From Macrotrachela quadricornifera (lineage: Eukaryota > Rotifera > Eurotatoria > Philodinida > Philodinidae): a DNA stretch of 64,000 bases. The DNA lies in contig JAJEKB010000359.1 of NCBI GenBank assembly GCA_022393335.1, forward strand, positions 17,686 to 81,685. Reading direction: 5' to 3'. The first letter of the stretch is position 1; every line of letters begins with the position of its first letter. Made by a program: the position numbers and the translations under genes. Below the pieces are notes generated by a model. The model was not told the DNA's origin, searched no databases, and saw only the letters and a list, made by a program, of their open reading frames with translations. Below are positions 15,301-28,400 of this stretch, piece after piece.

Positions 15301-18300
15301 TAAAACGTCCATCAACTAATGTATCAATTGTAACATGTCCATGTGTTTTATTCCAAACCTCTAATTGACATGTTGATAAACTTTGAATTAATGCTAATAT
15401 TAAATCATGTTTACTAGCTAATAATGATATAAGATCGGGATCAGTACGTTTACATGTTTTCGTTGAATCATGACGTAATAAATCATATAAATGTTTTATA
15501 GCTGGTACAAGCCAATCTTGTTTACGTTGTAAATCTGTCATACATTTAAGACAATAATCACGTTTAAGCATATCATGTGATGATTGACTTTCACTAAATA
15601 TACGTAAATGAGAATTAAGAATATGATCAAGCATTGATCGATTAAGATGATTTTCATGTGCCATATCCCAAAGAACTTCTAAAACACGTGCAGCAGATTC
15701 TCTTTGACATTCTCGACCAATAGCACCAAGTAATTCAATAAGTTTCTCTTGAATAAGAACTGTTTCTGTGTTCCAAGACTTTTCAATAATGTATACAAAG
15801 AAAAATTATATATTTAAGTAAAATAAAAAAAACTTACATTATAAATAAATTCAATAAGATAATTAAGTTGTTGTAAATTAAATTTTGCAGCTGCAGATGC
15901 TATCAATGTAAATAAATGATCAACAGCAACTAATGAACGTCCATGCTTAAATTAGAAAAACCAAATAGTTATAACTAATTCTCGAAATGATTTATATATT
16001 CTACGGATTAGCCTAAGAGAGCTTTTTTAGAATTTATTTACAGTAAATATTTAAAAAAAATTGTAAACACTGATTTTGTTGATTACTTCAGTCTAGAACA
16101 TCAGTTTTTTTATTGTTTCTTTTGAATTCTGCTTTGATTGACATGATTTATAACATATTTTGCTAAAAATCATAGAAAATATAACTAAAAGTTTTAATTT
16201 CAATTGAAATAGTTTTTTTTTGTCATAATTCTCGTCTCGGTTCTGGTAAAATCTTATTTCTCTCGCACACCTCTAGTCTCGCATCATATGATTGAAAATG
16301 AGAATGAGTGCTAGAAATATCGAGTGATTATTGATTTTGCATTGTTCAACAATATCAAATAAGATGCAGCAATACTCCAGTAATACATGCGAAAAGTGAA
16401 CTCATCTAACTTCACCATTGATCAAATCTAAACATTTTATTTTCTTGTACTTTTTGTACGATTTAAATTTTGATAATGATGAAATACATGAGATCGCACT
16501 CTCTTTTCAAAAGTCAACTAATATACTGAAGGAGATAAACACATGGTACCGTTAGGCTTAATTTTGTAGTGATGTATTAAGATTAATATATATATAGATT
16601 ATAGCGCAAGATTTAGTCGTATATATTATATTAGATTGATATTTATGTTTGAATCTTTTTTATTTTAGAAAAAATAAAAGTAAAATATTTCTTATGAACT
16701 AACTAAAAACTTTCTAATAAGAAAGGAGGGAACGTTTAGCAATGAAATCGGCCCTCTTCCCAAAATCGTTTTTCTTCTTTCCAAATAGTGTCTAAAGACT
16801 TTAGGAGGTAGTTGCCATTCATTTGAGACCATTTTCATCCGATTTTGTCTATGAATGGTTGCCTGAAAAATCGATATGGCCTAAATCTTATGTGATCATG
16901 GATATAACCTTCATGTCAGAAGTCTTTGCACTCTTGCTTAGCACTTTCAATCGGATTTACATATAGAATGGTATATAAACTTTTCGGAAAATAATGTTCC
17001 TTTAGATTTTTCTATAGACTATACCGTATATTGGTACGTCTAAAGTGCGGTATCTACCACCAGCTATTCATCTCTAGTTTCGAGAGGGTAGCAATCCACT
17101 CTAGGTTATATATCATTTGATAGAGGAAAGAGAGAGCTTTCATTCGATATGTAAATCAGATTGACAGCACTAAGCAAGAGTGCAAAGACTTCTGACGTAA
17201 AGGTTTTATCTATGATTCCACAAGACCTAGCTCATATCGATTTTTCAGGCAACCATTCATAGACAAAATCGGATGAAAATGGTCTCAAATGAATGGCAAC
17301 TACCTCCTAAAGTCTTCAATCTTATTGCTTAACATCCCTCCCCCTTCTATTATGAATCTTGTTCAAATACCTGCATTTTCCATATAGTTTCAATCTCGTC
17401 TTTAGAAATTTTTGGTGCAATAAAATCCATTAATATTCGAACTTTTTCAACGTATTGATTTTGATCAATATTTCCTATTAATAATTAAATAAGTTAAAAA
17501 AAAGAAGAAGATAAAGATCTCTTTTTCTTACCTTCAAGTGCTTTTGAAAGTATAAAATTTGCAATAATCCAATCACTAATAATATCACGTCGAATTGATA
17601 TTTTTGTTACATTTGGTACATTAGATGTTGAATTTTCAATTATTTTCGATAACTAAAATACATATTTAATAGTTTAATCAAGATGATTCTCTCTCAAAAA
17701 AAATAGATTTTTATTAGAAAAATCAAAATTTAGTTAAATACATCGGAAGACCGTCTGAAATCTGATCTTTGACTAATGTGATGATTTTTTTTCTATATTC
17801 ATATTTCGTGATAATACATTTTAAATGTTCACAAAGAATTTTGGGTCATCAAATGAACTGTTTTTGACTTTTGTTTTTTGTATATCACTTTCAAATATTA
17901 TGTTATAGAACTGATAATCTTACCATAATCTTCTTCATTACAACCTCAACACATTCTGAAAATTTTCAGCAATTCGAATGTATCTAGCACAACATAGGTT
18001 TTTGAGAGGGATAGTCTTAACTAATTTTTTATTTACTTCTTTTAATGAATTCATTTTTGCATTAAAATTTGATAATGCAATCATTTTAAGGATCAAATTA
18101 AGATGTAATTGTTCGATTTGTTCAATACGACTATACCATACAACTGAACATATTTTACGTAATGTTGTTAATAAATCAAATATCGAATTTGTTGACTAAA
18201 ATTTATAAAAAAAGAAAAATAAATTTTTATTGTATTGTTTTTTTATTTTAATATTTAATTATGAAACAAACTTTAGCTTTAAAATCTTCTTCTTTTAAAT

Positions 18301-21300
18301 TTTTAATATAATCTAATGCTTGTTCAATATGTGCAGTGAATAATTGTCGATATTTATCCAAGAATATATAATCGAAACAGCTAATAAATGGTGAAAGTAA
18401 AGCGTTATATTCCTAAAATAAAAATTAAAAAAAATTCTTCTTGTTTTTCTTTTAATATTTTACAATAGCTGTTAATGGTTTTTCATTTTGAAATTGATTT
18501 TTTAAATTTATAATTCCATCTTTTAATACAAAACGATTTATTATTTGACATAACCAACCATATGTGTCATTTCGATTATATACAGAAAATGTTGATGTTG
18601 ATGGTGGATTAGCTAATATACGATCGCCTAATAGTTTATCATATAATGAACGATCATACGATTTTGATCTATGTTTTCGTTGAAAATTTGATTCAGAATC
18701 AAATAATACTCCTAATGTTTCAAGTAATTTAACAGGCACAGGTGAATACGATAAACGTGCTGCAATCAAATCAATTAATAGTTCAACCATTTCGAGTACA
18801 CCTGCTTGAATTTCAACTGCCCAATTATTAACATGAAGAGAACATTGTAACTGAATAATAAAGGGAAAAATTATGAGAGTATTTTATTAAATTTATACTT
18901 TTCGAAAAGCGTCAGGAATTAAATCTTCCATAAATTTAACACAATGTTTATCTTGATCAGCTGTACCTAAATAGAAAATAAAATAAATTCATTTAAATAA
19001 AAATAAAAATAAAATATATTTTATAATTTTACCATCAAGTGCAAGTTTTGTTGCAGATAGAAGACATTGACCAAGAGCTTCTTCACCTAAATAAACAATT
19101 ATTAAATTTATAAGTAATTCTAATGTCTATTTTACCGTTTGACCACTACAAATTGCTTTGTCTATATCTCAGCACTTATTCACTCAAATCACTCAAAATT
19201 AATACTGAAATATCTGTCAATCTTGCTCTAGTTATGCTGCTAAAATCAGGCTTCTACCTTTTGTCGTTTTTGAAAAATTTACATCTTAGTAAAGTTCACT
19301 GGTATACGACACACAATCTGTTCCATCTCTTATGCCTATCTCTTGATCGAAATATAAGGCGTTAAGAGCTGATTTTTTTCACCATAAATGGCAATTAATG
19401 GTCGTAGCTTACGTTGTAGATATCAAGGTTTTAACTCATTCTTGAATAAAGTTCTTGAAAAAAATACTGTGGTGTTCCATTTTCTAAATGGTATTACTCT
19501 TCTACCCTACTAAAAATTTGGAAAAAAGAATTTGTCTAAAATTGATGATTTTTGTGCTTCTTCTAGATATGCAACTCCGTAGGAATAAGATCAGGTTATA
19601 ACCTAAAGATATCAATATCTCTCACTGAAATACGATAAACAATATCTTAAATAAATTTCTAGAAATCTTTTAGTCTCTAAATTAGACAAAAGAAAAAAAT
19701 AGTAGTTTCCAAAATCATTTTTTGCTATATTTCAAAACATTCTCTATCAGACGATGATACTTGTAAATGTAGCCATTTACTTTTTTTCGATCATTTTTGT
19801 AAAAAAATCGATACAATAGACACTAAAATCACTCTTACATAACTCCACATGACGATATCTCAGAGAAAACTGTTATGTCAACGTTTTATAAATCAAAATA
19901 TTTGTTTCAATTACTACCATTATTATAGCCTTTAAATCACTGACATCTCTCACTGTTAGTTTAAAATCATTTTATTTGGCATTTTCTGAGAAATTCTACT
20001 GATTGTATTAGATAGTAGAGGATCTCTTACCTGCTGGTATATCGGACGGTAAAAAAACTTTCTATCTTTACTTCAAAAAATTATCGTACATATATTTTTT
20101 TCTAACTTAAGCATTTTTTACTAAGATCAAAAACTATTTCTATCATCGAACATGCTTAAAAATATTATCTAAAGTCAAAATTTATCATAGTATACTTAAT
20201 TTATTTTATCAGTTCACTATAATATCATGGTACTTTTATGAAAATAATATCGAATAAGTGTTTCATATCGTAGTTTATCATAGATTCATTCGTATTTCCT
20301 TATTATTGGTCGCATATATTTAAGTAAAGTAAATGAATAATTATAAAAAGAACAACACCAACAGATCAAATGTTTATATATATATTGAATAACAAGCTGG
20401 TAAAATAATAATGCTGATTCTTCTAGTCTCATCATTTAGATCAGTATCGATACTGATAAGGATAAATTCTATCGATTACATGTTTGAATTGTACGTTTCT
20501 TAGAAGTAGATCGTTTTTGACATAATAAAAGTTTTGATGATTAGTGAAGTGAAAATAATGAATGGTTTCTTGATTTTACTAGCATTAGATCGGGCATGAT
20601 TACATTCTTATCGTAAAAACAAATGTTAATAAAGCTATAGTAGAAGACAGTAACGATTTAATATCTATAATAACAATAGAAATCGAAATAAATGTATCGC
20701 ACATGTTGTTGATCGTTTTCTTATACTGAAAAGACGTGAAATTCTCATATTGCAGCTAGAAGTGATATATTCTTTATATATTATTTATGAATTTTGTCCT
20801 TGGATAATCATGACTTTTGGGACATTCTGTATTTTGCCCTAATTACTATTGTATCATAGAACTCATCTAGTTCAGGTCATATTTTGAATTTAAGGTATTC
20901 ATTCAAAACAAAATTCTCTTTGTTCATATAAAAAGGTTACAATTTAAAAAATTAAATTTTTATTTATTCATAACTTTCATTCTAATTAAATATATAAATC
21001 AGTATATATATATATATACATATTATAAATTCATACTAATTTCTTAATTCGTTTGTTCGATAAACCATGTATATTTTCACAAAGTGATCTTGTAACGAAA
21101 TCACATCGTTAAAGTATAATAAAACATTAATTTAAAAATGAATAAAACTAAATGTAACTGTCATATCAAAATATTTCTTGATTTATTAGTATTTGTATTA
21201 TTTCTTTTTTTCCTATAAACAAGAACATTTCGAAAAGCAATAAAACTAGAATATCTGGCAGCATTATATGTCAGACATGGGTTATTAACAAAAATGTTTA

Positions 21301-22349
21301 CGTAATCTGTCCATGATGTTGTAATCAATTTATAATTTCTTTTTCTAATCTATACGAGATATATATTTCATTAATATTTTTTTCTATAGTATTCAAATAA
21401 ATTACTCAATATTGATTTTCTATTGAATAAATCAAGAAAAAAAAATTATTATTCATATGTGTGACGTATATAAAAGTATAGTTTTTCTTTTAAAATAAGA
21501 TTAAATTATTCTTACGTTTATAAGGAATTGACCAACTATCACCAAAAACTTTTGTTTCAAGATCAAGGAATGCATTTGTTGTGAATGAATCAAAATGATC
21601 TATTGTTAATTCATCAGAGGTTGGAGCTTGTGAACCATTTGAATTATTATTTGAAGGAACCTTTAAATAAAAAAAATAAATTAAAAAAAAATTAAAAAAA
21701 AATATATATAATGAAAATTTTTAATTTATTTAGTTTTTCAATATTAACCGTAGATTTTGTTTTGAATATTTTATTAAGAATTTTTTTTCTTAAACGCACC
21801 ATAATATGTTAGACGAGAAAAATAAATAAAAAAAAAAAACTCCAAAAAAATACTTATTTTCTTTTCCTTTTCTTATCTTCCTTCTCTTTTTGCCATGTTT
21901 TTTTTTTGTCTTACTATTTGTTGTTGTTGTTGTTGTTGTTCGAGTTGTTCTTTAGTTAATGGACCGATGAACGTTGATGTTGTTGTGTCAGTTGATGTAA
22001 CATCATTATTATAATAATTTGGGCTAGTCAAAATAGTTATAGCTTCACTTATATCATTATTAGCTTTCATTAATGCATCACGATTTGAATTTCGATCAGG
22101 AAATCCCATAGATATTAAATATTGAATATGATCCTCTATAGTTAACATATCGTTTGATATTGAAGAATAAGCACTCGATGTATTACTTTTATTTTAAAAA
22201 GAAAAAAAAAAATTTTTTTTTTATATGATGTAAATAAATATATACCTGGCAACACAAAGTTTACTTCGTTGAGTGCAAGAACGCTTAGGAGAATTATTAT
22301 TGGTAGTTTCTATTAGAGAAGAATTCGCCGTGTGAGCACTCCGTTTCAT
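6383..22349 (-). CDS. USP24: Ubiquitin carboxyl-terminal hydrolase 24 orthologue
   Basis: Deubiquitinating cysteine protease assembled from about 21 exons and roughly 2,650 residues, close to vertebrate USP24. Exon 1 (22349-22246) plus exon 2 (from 22185) give a UBA-like domain ([20 protein letters not shown]). A polyQ run follows, then a long helical region (exons near 21662-21516, 19088-19033, 18968-18899, 18850-18471, 18417-18275, 18196-17950, 17653-17534, 17475-17373, 15951-15832, 15786-15043, 14964-14878). A ubiquitin-like domain lies at about 14.1-13.7 kb. The catalytic domain spans 11299 to about 8.9 kb: Cys box GGATCYMNS, with the Cys codon at 10585-10587, Cys-x2-Cys zinc residues, the FGFDWE block, and His box [10 protein letters not shown] near 9000. 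The C-terminal exons (7640-9071, about 6742-6926, 6676-6383) also match USP24, including SFQRTRSAQ. All catalytic residues are present, so it is probably active. The start at 22349 is chosen because an in-frame stop lies just upstream and the exon 1-2 junction keeps frame. Exon ends are approximate where not forced. Confidence 0.93.
16722..17346. repeat. Fold-back inverted repeat in a USP24 intron
   Basis: About 625 bp with two inverted arms of about 260 bp around a diverged centre. The block from about 16796 to 16878 recurs in inverted orientation near 17235-17317 essentially unchanged over about 80 bp (it contains CTTTAGGAGGTAGTTGCC). The homology extends outward to GGGAACGTTTAGC at the left end and to GCTTAACATCCC at the right. 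It lies inside the 15952-17372 intron, with its right end about 26 bp from the next exon. The form is that of a non-autonomous DNA transposon or fold-back element. I see no open frame and no convincing target duplication. Confidence 0.8.
17740..17992. repeat. Degenerate dispersed repeat, copy 1
   Basis: This segment, in a USP24 intron and reaching the edge of the 17950-18196 exon, shares several collinear blocks with 41095-41270 in a SEC24 intron. Both carry TCAAATGAACTG followed by TTTTTGACT and a T-rich run, then an AATGTATCTAG block further on. The similarity is patchy, which suggests an old mobile-element family. No coding potential is visible. Confidence 0.45.
19089..21515. other. Largest USP24 intron, content unexplained
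   Basis: About 2.4 kb separates the exon ending SIPYK from the exon beginning [10 protein letters not shown], whereas most introns in the gene are 50-70 bp. The interior is AT-rich with TA runs (about 21004-21020). I see no exon, inverted repeat or RNA gene. The 80-codon plus-strand frame at 19123-19365 has no recognisable motif and is probably chance. Confidence 0.55.
21912..21945 (-). repeat. CAA/TTG repeat encoding polyglutamine in USP24
   Basis: A run of TTG units on the plus strand reads as consecutive glutamine codons in USP24 exon 2, just after the UBA-like domain and just before the donor ATA|GTAAGA. It is a length-variable low-complexity spacer and probably tolerates change. Confidence 0.8.
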
Positions 22350-22895
22350 CACGACGATGATGATTCATATATTTTTCATCCATCTGGGATAAAAATAAAT
22401 ATTTTTTTTGTGAGTTAGTCAAAATGACGAAAAAACATAAATTGTATGATTTATTTACCAAAAAAGAAACATCGTCTGCATCATCAACTAGTCGTGCACG
22501 TGATAGAATTGTTTATTGCTCGTTCTGTTCTTTTTTTTTCTTTTGATGCTTGTTTTTATTGTAGTAAGATATTTTTAGAGTTTACCAGTCAAAATGTACA
22601 TAAATAATGATGAAATCAGATTCTATGAATTATAATAATATGAAGAAGAATTGTAATTAACAGAGTAAATAGATCTTAAAAAATAAATATGTTAATTTAA
22701 TTTAAATAAATACATTTTATATCTTGATTGTAAAGCTGAAACAAAATATTCTATTGAAAAAGATATTAATCATTAATGCATTTTAATTATAATCGAATTT
22801 AAAAAAAATTGATATATATGTTCATTGGTGCAATTAAAAGCCAATCAAACAGATATTTTATCTATACAAAAGAATAATAGATTAGAGTTTTGACT

Positions 22896-22925
22896 TTTCT
22901 TTCTTTCTTTCTTTCTTTCTTTCTT
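22896..22925. repeat. (TTTC)n microsatellite
   Basis: About seven near-perfect tandem TTTC units in the USP24 upstream region. It is likely length-polymorphic; no function is inferred. Confidence 0.9.
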
Positions 22926-24680
22926 ATTCTCTTGTGTTCGATACTATTGATTTAAAGACTAGATCGATTTACATAAGAATTCAATAAAATACATATATAT
23001 GGTTCAAGAAAAGGCTAGTAAAACTGTTTTTTTTCTCTTCCGCATCTAAACGAAACCTTGTTGTGTCACATATATGTGTATATATAAGTGTAATATGAAG
23101 GAAAAAAGCGGGAGAAAAAGGCAAACTTCATGAACATGTTGATACAAACGATAACGATTTTATAAGAAAAAAAAAATTAAGTCAGTTTTGATTATTTCTG
23201 TTTTTTTTTACTCAATAAGAGATATCGATTGTACAGAGGCTTTTTGTATGTCTTTTTCTAGCGTGTATGTCGAGTGTGTAATTCGATCGTTTATTGTCTG
23301 TATACGATGCACACATAAACTTATGCAACATAACCAGCAAAACGTTGATAGTTCAAAGTATATGTGAGTGAGGGTATGTGCTCATCGATTGATGATGGTG
23401 ACATGCAACTAATCAAATTGGATGTTTCTCTTTCTTTTTTTTTTGCTCGTTAGCTATCACCATCGGTTTGTCATCAATGTATGCCTATTCACGAATAGTT
23501 TTACTATTATCATCTTTGCAAATTGTTTATAAGTGACTACTTGAATTAATTCGAGCTTGAAACCAATCTATGAAGGACTTCTTTAATTCTATTCTATTGA
23601 GTGAACATAATTCGTTTGATATAGAATCTATTAAATAATGAATATGAGAATACAAATGGATCTAAATCTTAATAAAAGGTTGAGGCCTTGAATAGAAAGC
23701 GCGATATTCTCTTCATCCAGGTCAATATCTCTCGTAAAGGGCACATTTGTGTTTCACAATATGATTACGGACAATAGATGATAGTGTTAAATTTAGCACT
23801 GACTCGTCAAGTTAGTTGGAAATTTGTTGTTGCTCTCATATTACGAGAGAGTATATCTTCCTTCCTATATTTTTTTTATGCTTGATAGTGTCGTGCTGAT
23901 TATTCTTTTTTCTTCTTATTAAATACAGCTGGCCGTATTTTGACCGGTCGGCATCAACATCGGTAGGTTGACTTGTTTCATTATCCAGATTCATCTATCA
24001 ACTATGTGTGTGTATGTGTGCTCGATTTTTTCATCTTGTTCTTTTGTCTTTCTCTTTCTTTCTTTATGTATGAGAGTGTATGTGTGTGGAGGTTTCGTTG
24101 CATTAAAGAATGGAAGCGAACGCTCATACAGGCAGAGACAACAAAAAAAAACGCGCGAGACACAGGAGAAAGAACGTTATTCATTCAGTGCTTGTTCTCC
24201 TCTTTTACTCTAGTAAGGGTGATGATGGTCATCTTTTTTTTTCAAGTAGAATGGGAATAGAGAAGGAAAAAATCATTGAAGAAATGTTCATGCCATCTAT
24301 ATTTTATATGAGTGTCTATGCACGCTCGTTTGCGTCTTATAATAGCAGTATAAAAAGAACGACAGAGAAAGAAAAAAAAATAGTAGTGTAATAGCGCTAA
24401 GAAAATATAGTTTCATCTTCATTGCGTGTATATATGTATGTATAAGCTGTGATCAGATATTCTTTGTGCACTATCTATGGTATTATTTATTATACATTCT
24501 TTTATCATTCTTGTCAATGTGGAATACATTATCGAAATAAGATATGAGGAATGAATGGCGATTTTAGTATGCAAGTGGTGATAAACGCGTGTCTTTTCCA
24601 GTCGTTATAGGTACGTGATAATACGCACTTTTTTTTTCTTCTAAAAATTTACAAATTTTTTCCATCTCTTTTTACTAAGT

Positions 24681-24713
24681 TATATATATATATACGTATA
24701 TATATATATATAT
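24681..24713. repeat. (TA)n microsatellite
   Basis: TA dinucleotide run interrupted once by CG, giving a self-complementary stretch upstream of the Ig receptor gene. Confidence 0.85.
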
Positions 24714-25479
24714 TATTGTTCATTATTGTCTATTCATCTCATGAATGACATTATCATTTTTGGTACTTTCATACATACACATAATCATGTTATTGTGTCA
24801 CTCATCATCCTTGCAACCCATTTTTTCTCTTTCTCTTTTGGCTCGCGTGTATGTATGTCATTGACGCTCACTGTTGTGCAATACCAACGGTCAACAGTTC
24901 GTCATCATCGTCTTCTTATTTCTTCTGCTCCCACTGTTCTTACAAACAAACATAACACACATACGACCGGCAGTAAAAATATAATGTTGAACACACACGC
25001 GCATGCGGTTTGTAATCGTCGGCACCAATTACTGATAGTTGAGCGTGAGAGAGCCGTTAAGTGTCGTGTATAACCCAACGGGTCTTTTCTTTTTTTTTTG
25101 TTGCCTACATGATGATCAAGATACAAACCAATAAGAATGATGATCACAGACCATATAAATAACGAGCTGACTCATTTTCTTTTTTTTTTTTCTTCTATTT
25201 CTATTCTCAGATTTCCAAGGTTGATACTCGACGATTTACTTTGGATAATTAGTTTCATTTTCATCTTTCCTTTAGTAATAAGTGAGTATTATTACCTACT
25301 ACTTCGTTCAGTATTTAAAGGTCGATGGTAATAACAGACTATCTTTTCATATATAATCAATCTTTTTCTTTGCTTTGAACAAACATTCTTGAATCTTTTA
25401 AGTAAATGTATATTTATATTTGTATATATATATATGAAAGAAAAAAAGAATTGAAGATTTTTATTATTTAAGATGAACT

Positions 25480-28400
25480 ATGCATAATGATCTGATGTTA
25501 TTCTATTCTTTATTTTTCTTATCTATAATAATAAGAATTAACCTTGGACAACAAACAATAATTTATGTTAAAAATGGTGATATAGCTGAATTATGTGACA
25601 ATCGTTCAACATTAATATATGCTTATGAATATAGAAGTTTTGATGGTAAAAAAAATTTTATTATTGAACCATCAAAAGATGATCGATATGTAAATCCATA
25701 TTCAACAAGTTTATTACGTATAAATAATGTTAATGAAAATGATAGTGGATTATACAAATGTCCACAAGATGATACTGAATGGCAAAAACTTCAAGTTTAT
25801 AGTAAGTTTATGAAGAAAAAGAAAGATAAATTGTAATTCTTTATTTGATATATTACATCATATATTGATAACATATCGTTATTTTATATTGAAAAAAAAA
25901 GAAAAAGAAAAAACATATCTTGTTAGACACTCGATTTATTTTCAATCAACCGATTATAAATGCAAACGAAAGATGATTAAAATAAGATAAACTTCTTTTG
26001 TGTATATGAATGTTTTATTTCAATGAAAATAAAATTATTTGTTTTTTTTATATTTATTCTCTTCTAGTTCCTATTCAACATGTATATTTAAATAATCTTC
26101 AAACATCAACTCGATTTCATAATAATGATATATGTGGAATTGATAATAATAATTGTTTAAGTATGGTTGATGGTGAACCATTAGATATTGTTTGTGCTGC
26201 TGATGGTTATCCTCGTCCAGCACTTGATATATCATTAGATAAAAATGGTACAACACCAACAATTATGGCATTAGCTCGAGATATTCAACCACCATCAATG
26301 CTTAATAATCAATTTAAACCAAGTGCTTATGAAGCTTATCGTATTGCTGGTTTAACATCATTAGATAATGGACGAAATTTAACATGTCATGTTGATATGA
26401 AACAAATTGATAAAAATCTTCATTTATCAATAACAAAACAACTTTATATAGAATGTAAAAGAAATTATTTTTATTTATATTATTCGTTTACTTTTATTTT
26501 TTGTTTTGATTTAGTTCGACCAATTGTTGCTGAAAAATTTAAAAAAATTTATTCGGGTATTAATCAAACACGTACAGTTAATTGTACTGTTATACGAGCT
26601 AATCCAACATATATACGTTATACAATTAATGGTTTATCATCATCTATTATTCATCGAACATATGGCGATCAAAATAATTTATATTATACATTTGATATAA
26701 TACCAACATCAATTGAACAATTTCGTACATTTAATGTAACAGCTAATAATAGTGTTGGCTTTGATACATGTACTTATGAATTAATTCATGGAGGTAAAAT
26801 TTTTAATTTTAGAAAATTATTTATAGAAGTTATTAAACTAGATCTTTTATTAAAAATTATATATAATCATTAGTTGAATTTTGTTTGTAATTATAAGAAA
26901 TATCAATAATTAACGAAAAATTACAGACATGTCATCATTGTATTTGAAGTTGATGACTATATATAACACATGGTTTCTTCGTTAAATACTTCACGCTACA
27001 TTATTGTCATACAGCATAAATAGTTTAATACACAAGCTTTCATATATATCGTTCTTATGTAATAAACACATCATTTCTCTTAAATCATTGTTGTAGTGAC
27101 AACAATAATTTCGTTTACAATCAGCAAAACTAATTGAATTCATCTTTTGGGAATTAAGAAAAAAAAAAACTAAGAATACATAGAACATCATCCTTACATA
27201 TATATATAACACATTAAATCCAAATAAATGACAGAATAGACTAACGAATTATAATTCAGTTAAACTCTTCATATTTATTCTAAAGTCATTTTTTTTTGAA
27301 TTATAATATATATTAAAATATTTCTTTTATATTTTAAGGTGTACCAGATGCAATAAATCATTGTATGGTTGATACATATTCATCAAATACAACTATAACA
27401 ATAAGTTGTACGAAAAGTTATGCTCAAGGTGATAATGATGGTTATGCATGTACATTATTTAAATATAATGATAAAAATAATCGAAAACTATTTGAAGAAA
27501 TAGCTCGAACAAAATCTTGTATATTTGCATTAGAAAATTTTCATGAACCTGTAGAATTTCGTATTGCTGCATTTAATCGTTATGGTTCATTACCAATAAA
27601 TACATATGGTTATATTATTCGATTAAATCAACCAACATGTAAATAAATATTAGAAAAAAAAATATTTTATTTTAATAATTTTTTCTAAATTTTTGTTGTT
27701 TTTAGTACAAAAAGAAACAACAATTTTTAATAAAAAACTTTTTGTTATTATTGGAAGTATATTTGGTAGTGGAGTTTTATTTTTTCTTCTTTGTTGTCTT
27801 TGTGGAACATGTCATCGTGATCGAACAAAACTTTCAAATAAAAATAATCTTTATCATCAAAAAGATAGTAAGTAAAATAGTTTTAATATATATATTTTGT
27901 TATATTATAAATCATCCTTCATAAATATTCAGCATTACCAGTGGCTACGGAAAAATTTCGTATTGTTTCTGTTCATCAGATTCAGTCTTCTCCTCCTCAT
28001 TCTACTATTTCTTCGTCGTATGTTTTCAAATTGACATCAAATTTGATTTTTTTATGCATGTTTTCTTTCGCTAATGATATATTTATTTCGACTATAAGAA
28101 AATGAACTATATTTTGCGAATATATATATGTATATTTATTTTTATAGAATATCTGCGCTCGTCGACCGAGAGCGAAGCACTAAAACCAATAACTGGTAAA
28201 ATTTTTTGTTTTTTTTTAATTATATAAAGAAATGTTTTAATTTATTTTAGATGACACAATCTCACATTTAGTTCTAAATGGTGATGACAAACATCATCAG
28301 GTTAATTAAAAATGCTTTTTTTTCATACATCTTATTATAGATAAATAATAAAAATCTTAATTTTTAAAGAAAGAAAGATATATCGTTCGAAGCTTTAGAA

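Larger units (their letters stand above)
22350..25479. other. Divergent intergenic region between USP24 and the Ig receptor
   Basis: About 3.1 kb between two genes transcribed away from each other, so it should hold both promoters. Next to USP24 a 5'UTR intron is likely: donor at about 22458 (TTTTTG|GTAAAT) and acceptor CCCAG at about 22385. From about 23.2 to 25.2 kb the sequence is noticeably less AT-rich, with GT-rich patches. Overlapping open frames of 60-115 codons occur on both strands there, but none shows a domain or codon signal. No promoter motif could be assigned with confidence. Confidence 0.5.

Noticed and set aside
19123..19365. 80-codon plus-strand open frame in the largest USP24 intron
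   Set aside because: No motif, low-complexity composition, and it overlaps the end of a real exon's flank on the other strand.
21740..21800. Possible small extra USP24 exon ([12 protein letters not shown] frame)
   Set aside because: No acceptor AG in a usable place, and the exons on either side join in phase without it.
23968..25331. Several overlapping open frames of 60-118 codons on both strands
   Set aside because: They overlap each other in different frames, lack domains, and lie in a less AT-rich upstream region where chance frames are expected to be longer.
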